A stretch of DNA of 64,000 nt from contig JAPKCK010000004.1 in assembly GCA_028822985.1 (NCBI GenBank), positions 1-64,000 of the forward strand. The letters run 5' to 3'. Shown in pieces: positions 1 to 8,927 of the stretch. The translations under genes were made by a program, and so were the position numbers. Origin of the DNA: Aquiluna sp. Its GTDB lineage: Bacteria > Actinomycetota > Actinomycetes > Actinomycetales > Microbacteriaceae. The notes beneath the pieces were generated by a model. The model was given only the letters and a program-made list of their open reading frames with translations, searched no databases and had not been told where the DNA came from. Within the stretch, counting starts at the first letter, position 1. The number at the start of each line of letters is the position of its first letter.

Positions 1-1
1 G

Positions 2-74
2 TGCGCTTGGAGGGACTCGAACCCCCAACCTTCTGATCCGTAGTCAGATGCTCTATCCGTTGAGCCACAAGCGC
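2..74 (-). tRNA. tRNA-Arg(ACG)
   Basis: Read on the minus strand it folds as a full cloverleaf: acceptor GCGCTTG pairs with CAAGCGC, D stem GCTC/GAGC, anticodon stem TCTGA/TCAGA around loop CTACGGA, and a GGGTTCGAGTCCC-type T arm. Anticodon ACG decodes CGN arginine codons after conversion of A34 to inosine. Discriminator base is A. The window edge cuts off the 3' flank, so whether CCA is encoded cannot be seen. Confidence 0.96.
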
Positions 75-206
75 TGGTAAGTTCCAAAGTCTAACTTATT
101 TTGGGGAAGAAAAACATAGGCGTCTGAGTTCCATCGTTGATAGACGTAGAAGTAATAGCCCCACCTTTCTAACTTTGTCACCCTTACATAAGGAGCCACT
201 GGTTCT

Positions 207-797
207 ATGAAATTTCTTGGATTACTGCTAGTTGCTGGCCTTCTAACTGGCTGTGCATCCGTCGACGCACGCGACTCTAATGCGAGCAACCAAAGCCAAC
301 CAGTCGAGGTTGCTACTGAGTCACCGTCTGAGGTTCCGGAAGAGTCAGCGACTGAGCTCGATGGCGAAGAAGCCGACGCTTCAATGGTGGAACCAGAAAA
401 TGAGCCGGAGGAAAGCGCTTCGGCTACCACTCAGTCTGTGAAGCCATCCGCGACCAAAGCTCCGCCGGCATCCCAAAAAGCTGAGCCGGTTGACCCTCAA
501 GCCCCAAAACAAACCCAAGAACCGGCCCCTAGCCCAGAGCCGGAGCCGGAGCCAGTCGAATCCAAGTATTCAATGGCGAACATAGCAAAGAACGACTCGA
601 CCTCAAGTTGCTGGGCTGCTATTTCGGGCAAGGCTTATAACCTAACCGATTGGATCTCAAAGCATCCTGGCGGTGCTGGGGCAATTGTGAGCATTTGCGG
701 TACGGATGCCACATCCGTTTTTCAGGGTAAGCATGGGGGGCAGTCAGGTCCTGCCTCGTCACTTTCTGCCTATCTACTGGGCGATATCGACAGCTAA
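207..797 (+). CDS. Lipoprotein with C-terminal cytochrome b5-like heme domain
   Basis: A 196-residue exported lipoprotein: signal peptide with lipobox LTGC at residues 13-16, then an acidic Glu/Ser/Pro-rich linker (about 20-120) ending in repeated PEPEPEP, then a cytochrome b5 fold (about 122-196). The domain has the heme-ligand motif HPGG (His about 153) and a second histidine in KHGG (about 176), so both axial ligands seem present. By family knowledge it should bind heme b and carry single electrons; the lipid anchor and linker place it on the outside of the membrane. No reductase or partner lies next to it. It stands alone between tRNA-Arg and tRNA-Ser. The ORF on the opposite strand (53-430) is a shadow. 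Confidence 0.85.
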   Translation: MKFLGLLLVAGLLTGCASVDARDSNASNQSQPVEVATESPSEVPEESATELDGEEADASMVEPENEPEESASATTQSVKPSATKAPPASQKAEPVDPQAPKQTQEPAPSPEPEPEPVESKYSMANIAKNDSTSSCWAAISGKAYNLTDWISKHPGGAGAIVSICGTDATSVFQGKHGGQSGPASSLSAYLLGDIDS

Positions 798-871
798 TTC
801 GTCTGTTGATTAGATAACCGCGCCAAGAATTACTTCAGGATTCGCCCCGCACAGTTTTTGTCAGGGCATGC

Positions 872-903
872 AGAAAGCCCCGATGTAAACACCGGGGCTT
901 TCT
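872..903. terminator. Bidirectional hairpin terminator
   Basis: Stem AGAAAGCCCC pairs with GGGGCTTTCT around a 12-nt loop. It can serve the lipoprotein gene on the plus strand and lies 12 nt past the stop of the minus-strand reading frame remnant at 915-1020. Confidence 0.7.
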
Positions 904-914
904 GGTCTAGCAAC

Positions 915-1020
915 CTATAGAAGGTTCGGTACTGTCTCGGCTACGGCTGTTGGTGAGAAGCCCCACTTTTCAGCAATTTCGCCAATAGCTTGAAGGCCTG
1001 ACTTGGCGCCAGCACGATGC
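915..1020 (-). pseudogene. Possible 3' remnant of a lost gene
   Basis: On the minus strand an open frame of about 34 codons reads smoothly as protein (AIGEIAEKWGFSPTAVAE is part of it), ends in a stop and is followed at once by the hairpin at 872-903, like a normal gene end. It has no usable start: upstream it runs straight into the terminator of tRNA-Ser and then the tRNA itself. The 72-aa ORF in the track is this frame extended through the tRNA. I do not recognise the family. It could also be a chance open frame. Confidence 0.35.
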
Positions 1021-1030
1021 CAAAAGTAAA

Positions 1031-1062
1031 AACCCACAACCCAGCGAACTGGGTTGTGGGTT
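1031..1062 (-). terminator. Terminator of tRNA-Ser(GCT)
   Basis: Perfect 13-bp stem AACCCACAACCCA / TGGGTTGTGGGTT with a 6-nt loop. On the minus strand it is followed by a T run, directly downstream of the tRNA-Ser gene. Confidence 0.85.
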
Positions 1063-1066
1063 AGAG

Positions 1067-1157
1067 CGGAGACGGAGGGATTCGAACCCTCGAGGGGATT
1101 TTGGTCCCCTACCCACTTAGCAGGCGGGCGCACTAGACCGGGCTATGCGACGTCTCC
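1067..1157 (-). tRNA. tRNA-Ser(GCT)
   Basis: Minus-strand class II tRNA: acceptor GGAGACG/CGTCTCC with an intervening D arm, anticodon stem CCCGC/GTGGG around CTGCTAA giving anticodon GCT (AGC/AGU codons), a long variable arm (AGGGGA...TCCCCT) and a T arm with GGTTCGAATCC. Discriminator G, as usual for serine tRNAs. It has its own hairpin terminator immediately downstream. Confidence 0.95.
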
Positions 1158-1211
1158 ATTTGCTAGCAAAGCCTACAAGATACTGGTCACTATCCCAAAC
1201 TTGAGGTCGGG

Positions 1212-2459
1212 CTAGTTAGAGCAGCTAGTTGTTGCGGCGTTGGTTCCCTTTACCCAGCTTGGTAGATCAGCAGTTGCTGTTTCATCAACTGGCTGCTCGG
1301 TGCCGTCCGGGTTCGTGGTCGGAGTTGGGTTTTGAGTTGCAGATGGAGTTGCAGTGGCCGTTGCCGAACCTTCAGCAATCACTGCACCAGTGCCTGGATT
1401 GGCCTCTGCTAATACAAGTGGTTTATCGCTTGCTATTAGGTCAAAGAGCTCCTGAGCGCGCTCGGGAGATGCTGCAACCCTGCCTGCATATTCGCCTTCT
1501 AGGTCATAGACCGGAAGCTGAATAAAAGTAATTTTGTCTAGGTCGACGTTGTTGACCTGCCTGGCAAGCCCGTAGATCACTCCAAGGTCAGTCAAGCTAT
1601 TGGAGAGCGTCATATTGGAAAGAGCGGCTGTTCCAAGCTGAAACATTTTAAACGGGTTAACCAGTGCGCCTTCGTCTTTCAGTTTTCTCATCAGTGAGGT
1701 CAGAAAAACCTGCTGGTTTGAAATCCGGGATAAATCAGAACCATCACCGACACCGTGACGGGTTCGAAGGAAAGCTAGGGCCTCATCACCGATCAGCGTG
1801 TGATCGCCTGCCTCTAGATAAAGATCCGTATAGCTGTCATCGATTGTGTTCGCGACGCAAACATCAACCCCACCAATTGCTTGGCTCATTGCAATTACAC
1901 CCTTGAAATCAATCATGGCCAAGTAGGGAATCGCGACCCCGGTTAGCTCCTGCACAGCAAGAAGTGTGCAGGCAGGGCCCCCTTTAGTCATGGTGGCATT
2001 TATCTGAGTAAAGTCCTTGGCCGGGAAAACTTCTCCGCTTTTTGGATCTGGGCACTCTGGAACCGAGACCATTAGGTCTCTCGGGATACTCATGGCAACA
2101 GCGTTTTTACGGTCTTGGGAAATGTGAACCAAAATTATGACGTCCGCGAGCGCCGATCCAACTGGCCCGTAGGAAGTTGAGCCCTGATCGACCCTGGTAT
2201 CAGAGCCAATCACAAGCATATTGATCGGACCGTTTATGTCCGCTGGAGTTGGAAGATCGAAGCTACTGCCATCTGTTGAATAAACCTCAATGCCCGAAGC
2301 ACTTAGTTGACCGGTTATGTAGAAATAACCGCCAGCTACCGTTGCCACTGTTCCCGAAAGCAGGGCAATCAATACCCAGACAATAGCCTTTAGCCAGCCA
2401 CGGCGTTTAGGTGTTGAGTCTTCTAGGAACTCGTATTCGGAATCAGTCACTTGGGTCAT
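1212..2459 (-). CDS. LytR-CpsA-Psr (LCP) family glycopolymer ligase
   Basis: 415 residues: a short cytoplasmic N-terminus, one membrane anchor (about 23-48), an LCP catalytic domain (about 78-330) with MLVIGSDTR, the SIPRDLMV segment and RTRHGVGDGSDLSR, then an Ala/Thr/Pro-rich tail (about 350-415). LCP enzymes transfer glycopolymers from polyprenyl-phosphate carriers to peptidoglycan on the outer membrane face; the conserved Asp and Arg residues that hold the lipid pyrophosphate are visible. In actinobacteria without teichoic acid the substrate may be arabinogalactan-like or another wall polysaccharide, which cannot be read here. It is a single gene between two tRNA-Ser genes. Confidence 0.9.
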   Translation of the reverse strand: MTQVTDSEYEFLEDSTPKRRGWLKAIVWVLIALLSGTVATVAGGYFYITGQLSASGIEVYSTDGSSFDLPTPADINGPINMLVIGSDTRVDQGSTSYGPVGSALADVIILVHISQDRKNAVAMSIPRDLMVSVPECPDPKSGEVFPAKDFTQINATMTKGGPACTLLAVQELTGVAIPYLAMIDFKGVIAMSQAIGGVDVCVANTIDDSYTDLYLEAGDHTLIGDEALAFLRTRHGVGDGSDLSRISNQQVFLTSLMRKLKDEGALVNPFKMFQLGTAALSNMTLSNSLTDLGVIYGLARQVNNVDLDKITFIQLPVYDLEGEYAGRVAASPERAQELFDLIASDKPLVLAEANPGTGAVIAEGSATATATPSATQNPTPTTNPDGTEQPVDETATADLPSWVKGTNAATTSCSN

Positions 2460-2582
2460 TTCCAGAGGGTCTTATTTACAGTTTAGAGAATACTCGCATC
2501 GGGGTGATGCTCGCCGGGATTCCAATCAAATTCACATCTCGCCTCCTGTCCGGTTACCCTCTGATTGCCGGGGGAAACAAAA

Positions 2583-2616
2583 AAGCCAGCTTCAACAAGA
2601 GTTGAGACTGGCTTCT
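2583..2616 (-). terminator. Terminator of tRNA-Ser(TGA)
   Basis: Long imperfect stem AAGCCAG...CTGGCTT extended by TTCAAC/GTTGAG, followed on the minus strand by a run of T residues. It lies just downstream of the tRNA-Ser gene. Confidence 0.75.
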
Positions 2617-2628
2617 AAGCTTCGATGG

Positions 2629-2713
2629 CGGAGGCCGTGGGATTCGAACCCACGAGACATTTCTGCCCACTGGTTTTCAAGACCAGCTCCATCGGCCGCT
2701 CGGACAGGCCTCC
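2629..2713 (-). tRNA. tRNA-Ser(TGA)
   Basis: Minus-strand class II tRNA: acceptor GGAGGCC/GGCCTCC, anticodon stem CTGGT/ACCAG around CTTGAAA giving anticodon TGA (UCN codons), a variable arm of about 15 nt and a T arm GTGGGTTCGAATCCCAC. Discriminator G. Confidence 0.95.
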
Positions 2714-2730
2714 GCGGAAAAGTTTAGCGG

Positions 2731-3561
2731 TTATTGAATAAACTCAAGTCCCTCAAGTGACATCAGCACCTGAGCGACACCGTCTTCAGTAACGGAGGCG
2801 GTAACGGCACTGGCTGCAAGTTTTACCTCTTCCGGCGCCTGACCCATTGCAAAAGCATGGCCGCCGAGACTCTGAGCCCACTGGAACATTTCAATGTCGT
2901 TCCTGCCATCGCCAATAACAGCTACGCGATTAGAGGTGTGGTTGTAGTGATCTCTTAGTTGGTTTAGGGCGTGACCTTTGTCAATACCCTTTGGGGCAAT
3001 GTCTAGCCAAGCCGTGTAGCCAATGGCGTAGCTCACAGACTGCAAACCAACCTCATCCATGATTTTTAGAAACTGATCAACATCGTGATCCGGTGACAAT
3101 ACAACGACTCGGCTCACTGGGTGGTGAAGTAGCTCCTCTAGGGGCGTTTCGACGTTCTGGTCTCCAAGCGCATAGCTTGGGAAGGGTTTATTAAACCGAT
3201 AACCACCGTCTAGGTCCTCAACAGCAAAGTGCGCATTAGGAACAGTTTCGATGAGCCTTGCAAGCACGTCTGCCGGGTCAAAGGTCTTTATGTCATGAAT
3301 TGAAAAGCCCTTGGGGTGAGCACCGTCCAGCTTGATAGTCACTGCGCCGTTCGAACAAACCGCGTGCCCTGTGTCGATACCAAGTTGCCTGATAACCGGG
3401 TAGGCGTTTGATGCGGCTCTGCCGGTTGCAACAAAAACGTGGTGACCCAAATCACGAACTCGGTTTATTTGAGCAAGCACGTTCTCGGAGAGGTGGCCAT
3501 CGTCGTGAACCAAGGTGCCGTCTATGTCGATGCCGATCAACCATTTGTTATCTTCAAACAT
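2731..3561 (-). CDS. HAD-superfamily phosphatase, Cof/YidA subgroup
   Basis: 276 residues. Motif I IDIDGT (nucleophile Asp12, acid/base Asp14) near the start and motif IV GDGRNDIEM near residue 217 mark a Cof-type HAD hydrolase; the large central insertion (about 85-190) is the C2 cap seen in sugar-phosphate and flavin phosphatases. The substrate cannot be told from sequence. The start codon abuts the stop of serS (1-nt step), so the two are almost certainly cotranscribed and translationally coupled. The same serS-HAD pairing is common in actinobacteria. Confidence 0.88.
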   Translation of the reverse strand: MFEDNKWLIGIDIDGTLVHDDGHLSENVLAQINRVRDLGHHVFVATGRAASNAYPVIRQLGIDTGHAVCSNGAVTIKLDGAHPKGFSIHDIKTFDPADVLARLIETVPNAHFAVEDLDGGYRFNKPFPSYALGDQNVETPLEELLHHPVSRVVVLSPDHDVDQFLKIMDEVGLQSVSYAIGYTAWLDIAPKGIDKGHALNQLRDHYNHTSNRVAVIGDGRNDIEMFQWAQSLGGHAFAMGQAPEEVKLAASAVTASVTEDGVAQVLMSLEGLEFIQ

Positions 3562-4827
3562 TTAGTTCTTTAGCCCAATCTTGTCGACGCCACCGAGGTA
3601 CCCACGAAGCGCAGCTGGTATCAAAACTGATCCATCCGCCTGCTGGTGGTTCTCCAGAATTGCAACCAGCCATCTGGTGGTTGCAAGGGTGCCGTTTAGG
3701 GTAGCTGCGACAGCCGGTTTGCCATCTTGATCGCGGTAGCGAGTGTTTAGTCTTCTGGCTTGATAGGTCGTGCAGTTCGAGGTTGAAGTCAATTCACGGT
3801 AACCGCCTTGGGTTGGAACCCATGCCTCGATGTCGTACTTCCTTGCTGCACTTGAACCGAGATCTCCGGCTGCCACGTCAATAATCCGATAGGGCAATTC
3901 ACACTTCTGAAGCATCTGCTCTTGCCACTCAAGTAACTTGGCATGCTCGGCTTCAGCATCCTCGGGTCTGCAGTATGAGAACATTTCAAGCTTGTTGAAC
4001 TGGTGAACCCGAAGAATGCCTCGGGTGTCCTTGCCGTGGCTGCCGGCTTCCCTGCGATAGCAGGTTGACCAACCGGCATAGCGCATTGGGGTTGTTAGAT
4101 CATCAAGGATCTCTCCGCTGTGATAACCGGCGAGTGCGACCTCGCTCGTGCCGGTTAGATACAAATCATCGGCGGGAAGGTAATAAACCTCGGCGGAATG
4201 CTCCCCCAAAAAGCCAGTGCCCTGCATGATCTCGGGCTTTACCAGAGTCGGAGTTATCAAAGCGGTGAAGCCAGCTTCGCTGGCTTGATCAAGCGCGAGT
4301 TGCATGAGAGCAAGTTCTAGCCTTGCTCCAAGGCCTTTCAGAAAATAGAACCTAGAGCCAGAAACCTTGGCGCCGCGCTCGATGTCTATGACATCTAATG
4401 ATTCACCCAGAAAAACGTGGTCCTTAGGTTCAAAAGAAAACTCAGGCTTCTTACCGACCTCTTTGAGAACCACAAAGTTTTCTTCGGATCCGGCTGGTAC
4501 TCCCTCAAGAACGACATTCTCGATTTTGTGAAGAACTGCCATCAGCTCTTGGTCGGCAAGGTTCGCCTCACCCTCAAGTCTTTTTACATCGCTAGACATC
4601 TCTTGAGCCTGAGCAACTAGCTCTGCCTTTTCTTCCTTGGGGGCCTGAGCAACCAGCTTGCCGTGGACATTCTGCTTTGCTCTCATAGTTTCGAACTGCT
4701 GAAGTGCAATTTTTTTCTGTTCCGCAAGTTTCACAGCCAAATCAACGAGTGCCTCGTCCGCGCCGCGGGCAGCCTGAGAGTCCCTAATTGCCTGAGGGTT
4801 TTCTCGAAGTAAGTTGATCTCAATCAC
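3562..4827 (-). CDS. serS: Seryl-tRNA synthetase
   Basis: 421 residues, the usual length. An N-terminal antiparallel coiled coil (about 1-105) that grips the long variable arm of tRNA-Ser is followed by the class II catalytic core with motif 2 ([15 protein letters not shown]) and motif 3 ([19 protein letters not shown], including the ATP-binding arginine). It charges tRNA-Ser, two genes of which lie within 4 kb. The start is GTG at 4827, with TAGGCT seven nt upstream and no Shine-Dalgarno, which points to a leaderless mRNA. Confidence 0.97.
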   Translation of the reverse strand: MIEINLLRENPQAIRDSQAARGADEALVDLAVKLAEQKKIALQQFETMRAKQNVHGKLVAQAPKEEKAELVAQAQEMSSDVKRLEGEANLADQELMAVLHKIENVVLEGVPAGSEENFVVLKEVGKKPEFSFEPKDHVFLGESLDVIDIERGAKVSGSRFYFLKGLGARLELALMQLALDQASEAGFTALITPTLVKPEIMQGTGFLGEHSAEVYYLPADDLYLTGTSEVALAGYHSGEILDDLTTPMRYAGWSTCYRREAGSHGKDTRGILRVHQFNKLEMFSYCRPEDAEAEHAKLLEWQEQMLQKCELPYRIIDVAAGDLGSSAARKYDIEAWVPTQGGYRELTSTSNCTTYQARRLNTRYRDQDGKPAVAATLNGTLATTRWLVAILENHQQADGSVLIPAALRGYLGGVDKIGLKN

Positions 4828-4865
4828 GGGGTCAAGCCTACCTGCTAGCTAAGCGTTGCTTGGGA

Positions 4866-5795
4866 TTAGCGGCTGTCCCGAAGCTTTTGGAGCCAGGTTT
4901 GGGCCGACTGGTAGTCCGGGTTTGCATTATTACCGAGGTGAACAGAGTCAGAGTGGTCCGCTCTTGGATAAGAACCTAAAAAAACAACCTTGGGGCTAAA
5001 CCTATGTAGGCCCATCAAGGCCTCACCGATTGCCTCGTCATCCAAGTGACCCTCAACATCGATGTTGAAGCGATACCTGCCGAAGCGATCGCCAACTGGC
5101 CGGGACTCAATTCTTGAAAGGTTAATGCCCCTAGCCGCGAACTGCTCAAGCATTTCCAGTAGCCCACCGGGACGATCATCCGGCAGCTCAACCACGACGC
5201 TGGTTTTGTCCTGGCCGGTCTTTGCTGGAGGCGTTCCAGCTTTACCGATTTCGTAGAACCTGGTCTGAGCGTCTTGGTTCTCGCCGATGTCGCTCGCGAC
5301 AATCACCAGGCCGTAAATTTCCGCAGCACCAGTGGCTGCAATTACGGCGTGAGCCATCGAGCCGTTTGCCAGCGACCTAGCGGCAGCTGCGGTTGATGCT
5401 GCAGGTATGTGGGTGTGAGACTCGAGGTTTTTACTTAGCCACTTCCTGGACTGGGCGTAGGCAACCGGGTGGGTAAGTATCTCTTGAATGTCTGCGATTA
5501 CGGTTCCCGGCCTAGCCATAAGGTCAAATTTCACAGGTACCAGATATTCACCGTAGATCTGAGCGCCCGCAATTGTTGCAAGAGCATCGCTGGTGGCACT
5601 GACGCCTCCCTCTAGTGAGTTCTCAATTGGCGCTACTGCTCGATCCGCTAATCCAGACAAAACAGCGTCAATCGCCTCGGTAACACTCGCCATCGGAACC
5701 AGTTCAGCACTGGCTGCCCCAGGCAGCATCTTTGCCGCCATCTCGGTGAATGTTCCGGCTGGTCCCAGGTATGCAATCTTGTTGTCTTTAGACAT
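4866..5795 (-). CDS. pheA: Prephenate dehydratase
   Basis: 309 residues. The N-terminal PDT domain (about 1-185) opens with YLGPAGTFTEMAA and carries the catalytic TRF motif in QDAQTRFYEIG; a C-terminal ACT domain (about 200-280) holds the ESRP phenylalanine-binding motif. It turns prephenate into phenylpyruvate in phenylalanine synthesis and is expected to be inhibited by phenylalanine through the ACT domain. It is monofunctional: no chorismate mutase domain is fused. TAATCT lies six nt before the ATG with no ribosome-binding site, suggesting leaderless transcription. Confidence 0.95.
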   Translation of the reverse strand: MSKDNKIAYLGPAGTFTEMAAKMLPGAASAELVPMASVTEAIDAVLSGLADRAVAPIENSLEGGVSATSDALATIAGAQIYGEYLVPVKFDLMARPGTVIADIQEILTHPVAYAQSRKWLSKNLESHTHIPAASTAAAARSLANGSMAHAVIAATGAAEIYGLVIVASDIGENQDAQTRFYEIGKAGTPPAKTGQDKTSVVVELPDDRPGGLLEMLEQFAARGINLSRIESRPVGDRFGRYRFNIDVEGHLDDEAIGEALMGLHRFSPKVVFLGSYPRADHSDSVHLGNNANPDYQSAQTWLQKLRDSR

Positions 5796-5846
5796 GCTTC
5801 AAGATTAGGGCAGGCGAGAAACCCCGGATGGCAATACGATGCGTTT

Positions 5847-6245
5847 ATGCATAAAAGAGGAGATGTCCAAAGACTGCGCGGCGTGCTGCGATTGGGCGCC
5901 TTAGTCTTTGCAATTAGTTCGCTGGTGCTGTTCATTGCACCGCGTGTATTCACCGATCTTCTTGGAATGCCCGGTTCTTTGAACCTCGATTGGTCGATGC
6001 AGCTATCTGGTGTGACAATACTCACCCTCGGGGGTTTGATGTTTGTGATCGCTCAGGCAGGAAGCACCAATGGTGTCTTATGGGCTGCCAGGGTCATGAT
6101 GGTTGGTGCTTTTGGATTAGGCGTCATGACGCTACTGATTCCTACCGGCGTTACTTGGTTCGTAATTCTCTACGCGCTAATAGGTTTTGGTTTTTCAGCT
6201 GCCTACCTGGTGTTCCTAACAAGGCGTAACCCCCAGATTGATTGA
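5847..6245 (+). CDS. Small four-helix membrane protein, unknown
   Basis: 132 residues, mostly hydrophobic: four membrane segments at roughly 14-36, 49-68, 76-96 and 102-122, with short charged ends (HKRGD at the start, TRRNPQID at the end). I do not recognise the family. It is divergent from pheA across about 50 bp and convergent with the VanY-like gene (3-bp gap). TACGAT sits six nt before the ATG, in keeping with a leaderless start. Confidence 0.7.
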   Translation: MHKRGDVQRLRGVLRLGALVFAISSLVLFIAPRVFTDLLGMPGSLNLDWSMQLSGVTILTLGGLMFVIAQAGSTNGVLWAARVMMVGAFGLGVMTLLIPTGVTWFVILYALIGFGFSAAYLVFLTRRNPQID

Positions 6246-6248
6246 GCT

Positions 6249-7088
6249 TCAATCGATCTTGGATTCAACAACTTCCTCAAGGTAAAATTCAGCAGCTGGC
6301 AAAGACCAGAACTCTTCGAGTGTATGTATTCCGTTTTTGGAATACTCAGCCGCTAACTCTTCGCCCACGAATCGCAGGTGCCAAGGTTCGTAGCTGTAGC
6401 CGGTGATAGCTGTAGTTTCTTCTTCATAGCGAACAATGAAACCGAAGCGCCAGGAGTTGGCGGCTACCCACTTACCTCCAGCGGTTTCACCAAAGCAGGT
6501 CATTATTGCGCAGCCTTGAGCCGGTACAGAAACATCTACAGCCAGGCCAGTTTGGTGTTCCGAGTGACCGGCCTTTGCGCTCCTCACAAGAGCACCCGCC
6601 AAACCGTACTGACGAGTCTTTGATTCAAAGAGTTCAACTTGATAGTCATAGGTTCGATAGGCAGAGTTCACAAACAACTGACCGTAGCCCTCGGCATGCA
6701 TTTGCTTCGCCATCAAAACAAGCGCATTGGCAGCCGAAGGCGCCAATACTAACTGTCTCGAGTTGTCCAAGGACTTACTCGAAGGCATGACAGTAAGACT
6801 CGAAGGTGCGAAGTCGATCGGGTCTAGTGCCCGCAGTTTATTCACAACCACCAAAGGCTGGTTAGCCGAGCCAATGGTGAGCCGCGGATAGATGTAATCG
6901 GCTAGCCCTGGAGTTGGGGGCACAAGGCCCTGGGCAGTATTAATTGTGATTTGTTCGTTAACCATTTCAAGCCCTGGGCTTGCAGTGCTGACCGACTGAA
7001 CCAGTAAGCCAACGCCCAGAATTGATAAAAGAACCGGAGGCCCAAAAATAAATAGAGGGCTCCGTTTCAGAGGCGTAGACTTAAACAT
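6249..7088 (-). CDS. D-alanyl-D-alanine carboxypeptidase, VanY/M15B family
   Basis: 279 residues with an uncleaved N-terminal membrane anchor (about 12-34) and a C-terminal M15 peptidase domain (about 110-270). The zinc and catalytic signature is intact: SEHQTGLAVDVS supplies the SxHxxGxAxD motif and EPWHLRF the ExWH motif. It should trim the terminal D-Ala from peptidoglycan stems outside the membrane, controlling cross-link sites. No VanA/VanX-type resistance genes are nearby, so a housekeeping wall role is more likely. The divergent MFS gene starts 27 bp away. Confidence 0.9.
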   Translation of the reverse strand: MFKSTPLKRSPLFIFGPPVLLSILGVGLLVQSVSTASPGLEMVNEQITINTAQGLVPPTPGLADYIYPRLTIGSANQPLVVVNKLRALDPIDFAPSSLTVMPSSKSLDNSRQLVLAPSAANALVLMAKQMHAEGYGQLFVNSAYRTYDYQVELFESKTRQYGLAGALVRSAKAGHSEHQTGLAVDVSVPAQGCAIMTCFGETAGGKWVAANSWRFGFIVRYEEETTAITGYSYEPWHLRFVGEELAAEYSKNGIHTLEEFWSLPAAEFYLEEVVESKID

Positions 7089-7115
7089 CTCTAAACCCTA
7101 AATCCAGGAGACTAA

Positions 7116-8798
7116 TTGGCCACGAACACCTCTCGGGATGCCGCAAAAAAGGCAGCTCAAGCTGGCACCATGACTCCTAAGCAAATTTGGATAGTTCTCA
7201 TCGGGCTCATGTCCGGAATGTTTCTGGCAGCCCTTGACCAATCTGTGGTCGGAGCCGCTATGCGGACGATCGCCGATGACCTCTCCGGTCTTTCGCTTCA
7301 AGCTTGGGCAACCACGGCCTACCTAATAACCGCAACTGTCTCGACCCCTATCTACGGCAAACTCGGAGACATCTTTGGTCGAAGGCCCCTGTTCATGATT
7401 GCGATCGTAATCTTCATAGTTGGTTCGGTGACCTCGGGCTTTGCAACCTCCATGGCTGAACTGGCTGCTTTCCGAGCGCTGCAAGGCATGGGTGCTGGAG
7501 GGCTGTTCTCACTGGCCTTCACAATTGTTGCCGACATTGTTCCTCCGAAGGAAAGAGCGAAATACCAGGGCTTGTTCCTGGCGGTCTTCGGCACTTCGTC
7601 TGTAATGGGCCCGGTTGTCGGTGGCGCACTAGCAGGAGCCGGTGAGATTCTATTTATTGATGGCTGGCGCTGGATTTTCCTGATGAACATTCCAATTGGT
7701 GCAGTCTCGCTATTTATGGTGGTTACGTTTCTACACATCCCGAATAACCCAAGACCTCAAAAAATTGACTGGTGGGGTGCAGTGACCATCGTGTTGGCCG
7801 TCGTCCCGTTCTTGCTGATCGCAGAGCAGGGTCGCGAGTGGGGTTGGTCCAGCCCAATGGCTATAGCAATGTATGTCACCGGAGTGTTTGGAATTGTCAG
7901 CTTCATAATGATCGAAAAAAAGATGGGTTCTGCCGCACTAATCCCTCTTTCTCTATTCAAAGAACCAACCTTCGCAAGAACCCAGATTCTCGGTTTCATT
8001 CTTGGTGTCGGGATGTTTGGCGGAATGATTGTGCTGCCCTTGATAATTCAGGTTGTCTACGGGGCCAGCCCAACCGAGGCCGGCTTTTTGATGCTGCCAA
8101 TGGTTGCCGGAATGATGACCGCAACTATTACCTCCGGGCGCATTACCTCTAAAACCGGTAAGTATCGAATCTTCTTCAACACCGGAACCGGTGTGTTGTT
8201 CTTGGGGTACCTATTCATGCTTTTGATGATGGATGCTTCAACCCCAATTTGGGTCATCTCAATCGGAATGGTGATGATCGGGCTCGGCTTCGGCCAGCTA
8301 ATGCAGACCACAATGATTGCGAGCCAGAATTCAGTTGCTGCAAGAGACATTGGTGTCGCTACTAGTTCCGCCACTTTCTTCAGGCAGATGGGTGGCACCT
8401 TCGGTGTTGCGGTGTTTATGTCGATCCTGTTTGGTCAGGTAGGAGACAAAATAACCACTGCCTTCCGGCGCACAGACGTTCGTGAGGGAATCGCTAGTGC
8501 CACTAGTGACCCACGGGTATTAGCCGACCCAGACAACGATGCGATTATCGAAATACTCCAGAGTGGACCATCGGGTGCAAGTGAGATAACGCTCGATTCC
8601 TCCTTCTTGATTGGCGCGGATGACAGGCTGACACTGCCCTTCAGAATCGGCTTTGTTGAGTCATCGCTAACCGTATTTTTGGTTGCGATCTTCTTCGTCG
8701 GAGCAGCCTTTGTAATTAGCTGGTTTATCAAGGAGATACCACTCCGAGAAAAAAGTGCCTCGCAAGAAGTTGCAGATGCGGCGAACTCCGCCAAGTAG
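7116..8798 (+). CDS. MFS multidrug-type exporter, DHA2 (14-TM) family
   Basis: 560 residues with about 14 membrane helices. The DHA2 signatures are present: LDQSVVGAAMRTIADDL in helix 1, GDIFGRRPLF (motif A) after helix 2, and the antiporter-like GPVVGGALAG segment in helix 5. Such proteins export drugs, dyes or metabolites by proton antiport; the substrate is not readable. The start is TTG, chosen because an AGGAG box sits seven nt upstream. The C-terminus (about 545-560) is a charged cytoplasmic tail. It stands upstream of the thiamine riboswitch but is not part of that transcript. Confidence 0.9.
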   Translation: MATNTSRDAAKKAAQAGTMTPKQIWIVLIGLMSGMFLAALDQSVVGAAMRTIADDLSGLSLQAWATTAYLITATVSTPIYGKLGDIFGRRPLFMIAIVIFIVGSVTSGFATSMAELAAFRALQGMGAGGLFSLAFTIVADIVPPKERAKYQGLFLAVFGTSSVMGPVVGGALAGAGEILFIDGWRWIFLMNIPIGAVSLFMVVTFLHIPNNPRPQKIDWWGAVTIVLAVVPFLLIAEQGREWGWSSPMAIAMYVTGVFGIVSFIMIEKKMGSAALIPLSLFKEPTFARTQILGFILGVGMFGGMIVLPLIIQVVYGASPTEAGFLMLPMVAGMMTATITSGRITSKTGKYRIFFNTGTGVLFLGYLFMLLMMDASTPIWVISIGMVMIGLGFGQLMQTTMIASQNSVAARDIGVATSSATFFRQMGGTFGVAVFMSILFGQVGDKITTAFRRTDVREGIASATSDPRVLADPDNDAIIEILQSGPSGASEITLDSSFLIGADDRLTLPFRIGFVESSLTVFLVAIFFVGAAFVISWFIKEIPLREKSASQEVADAANSAK

Positions 8799-8823
8799 TT
8801 TTATCGGTTAGGCTTTTCTTGCA

Positions 8824-8920
8824 ACACCACGGGAGTTCGGTAAACCGGACTGAGAGGAAGACTAGAAATAGAGTCTTCGACCGTCAAACCTGATCTGGGT
8901 AATGCCAGCGTAGGTAGAGA
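8824..8920 (+). promoter_or_regulatory. TPP (THI-box) riboswitch
   Basis: The conserved aptamer blocks are present in order: CGGGAG, ACTGAGAGGA, a variable hairpin (AAGACT...AGTCTT), then ACCTGATCTGGGTAATGCCA and GCGTAGG. It precedes the thiamine transporter gene thiB and should shut it down when thiamine pyrophosphate is plentiful. Confidence 0.95.
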
Positions 8921-8927
8921 CCTCTAA

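Noticed and set aside
915-1133. 72-aa ORF on the minus strand
   Set aside because: Its first half is the tRNA-Ser gene and its terminator read as protein; only the last 34 codons may be a remnant.
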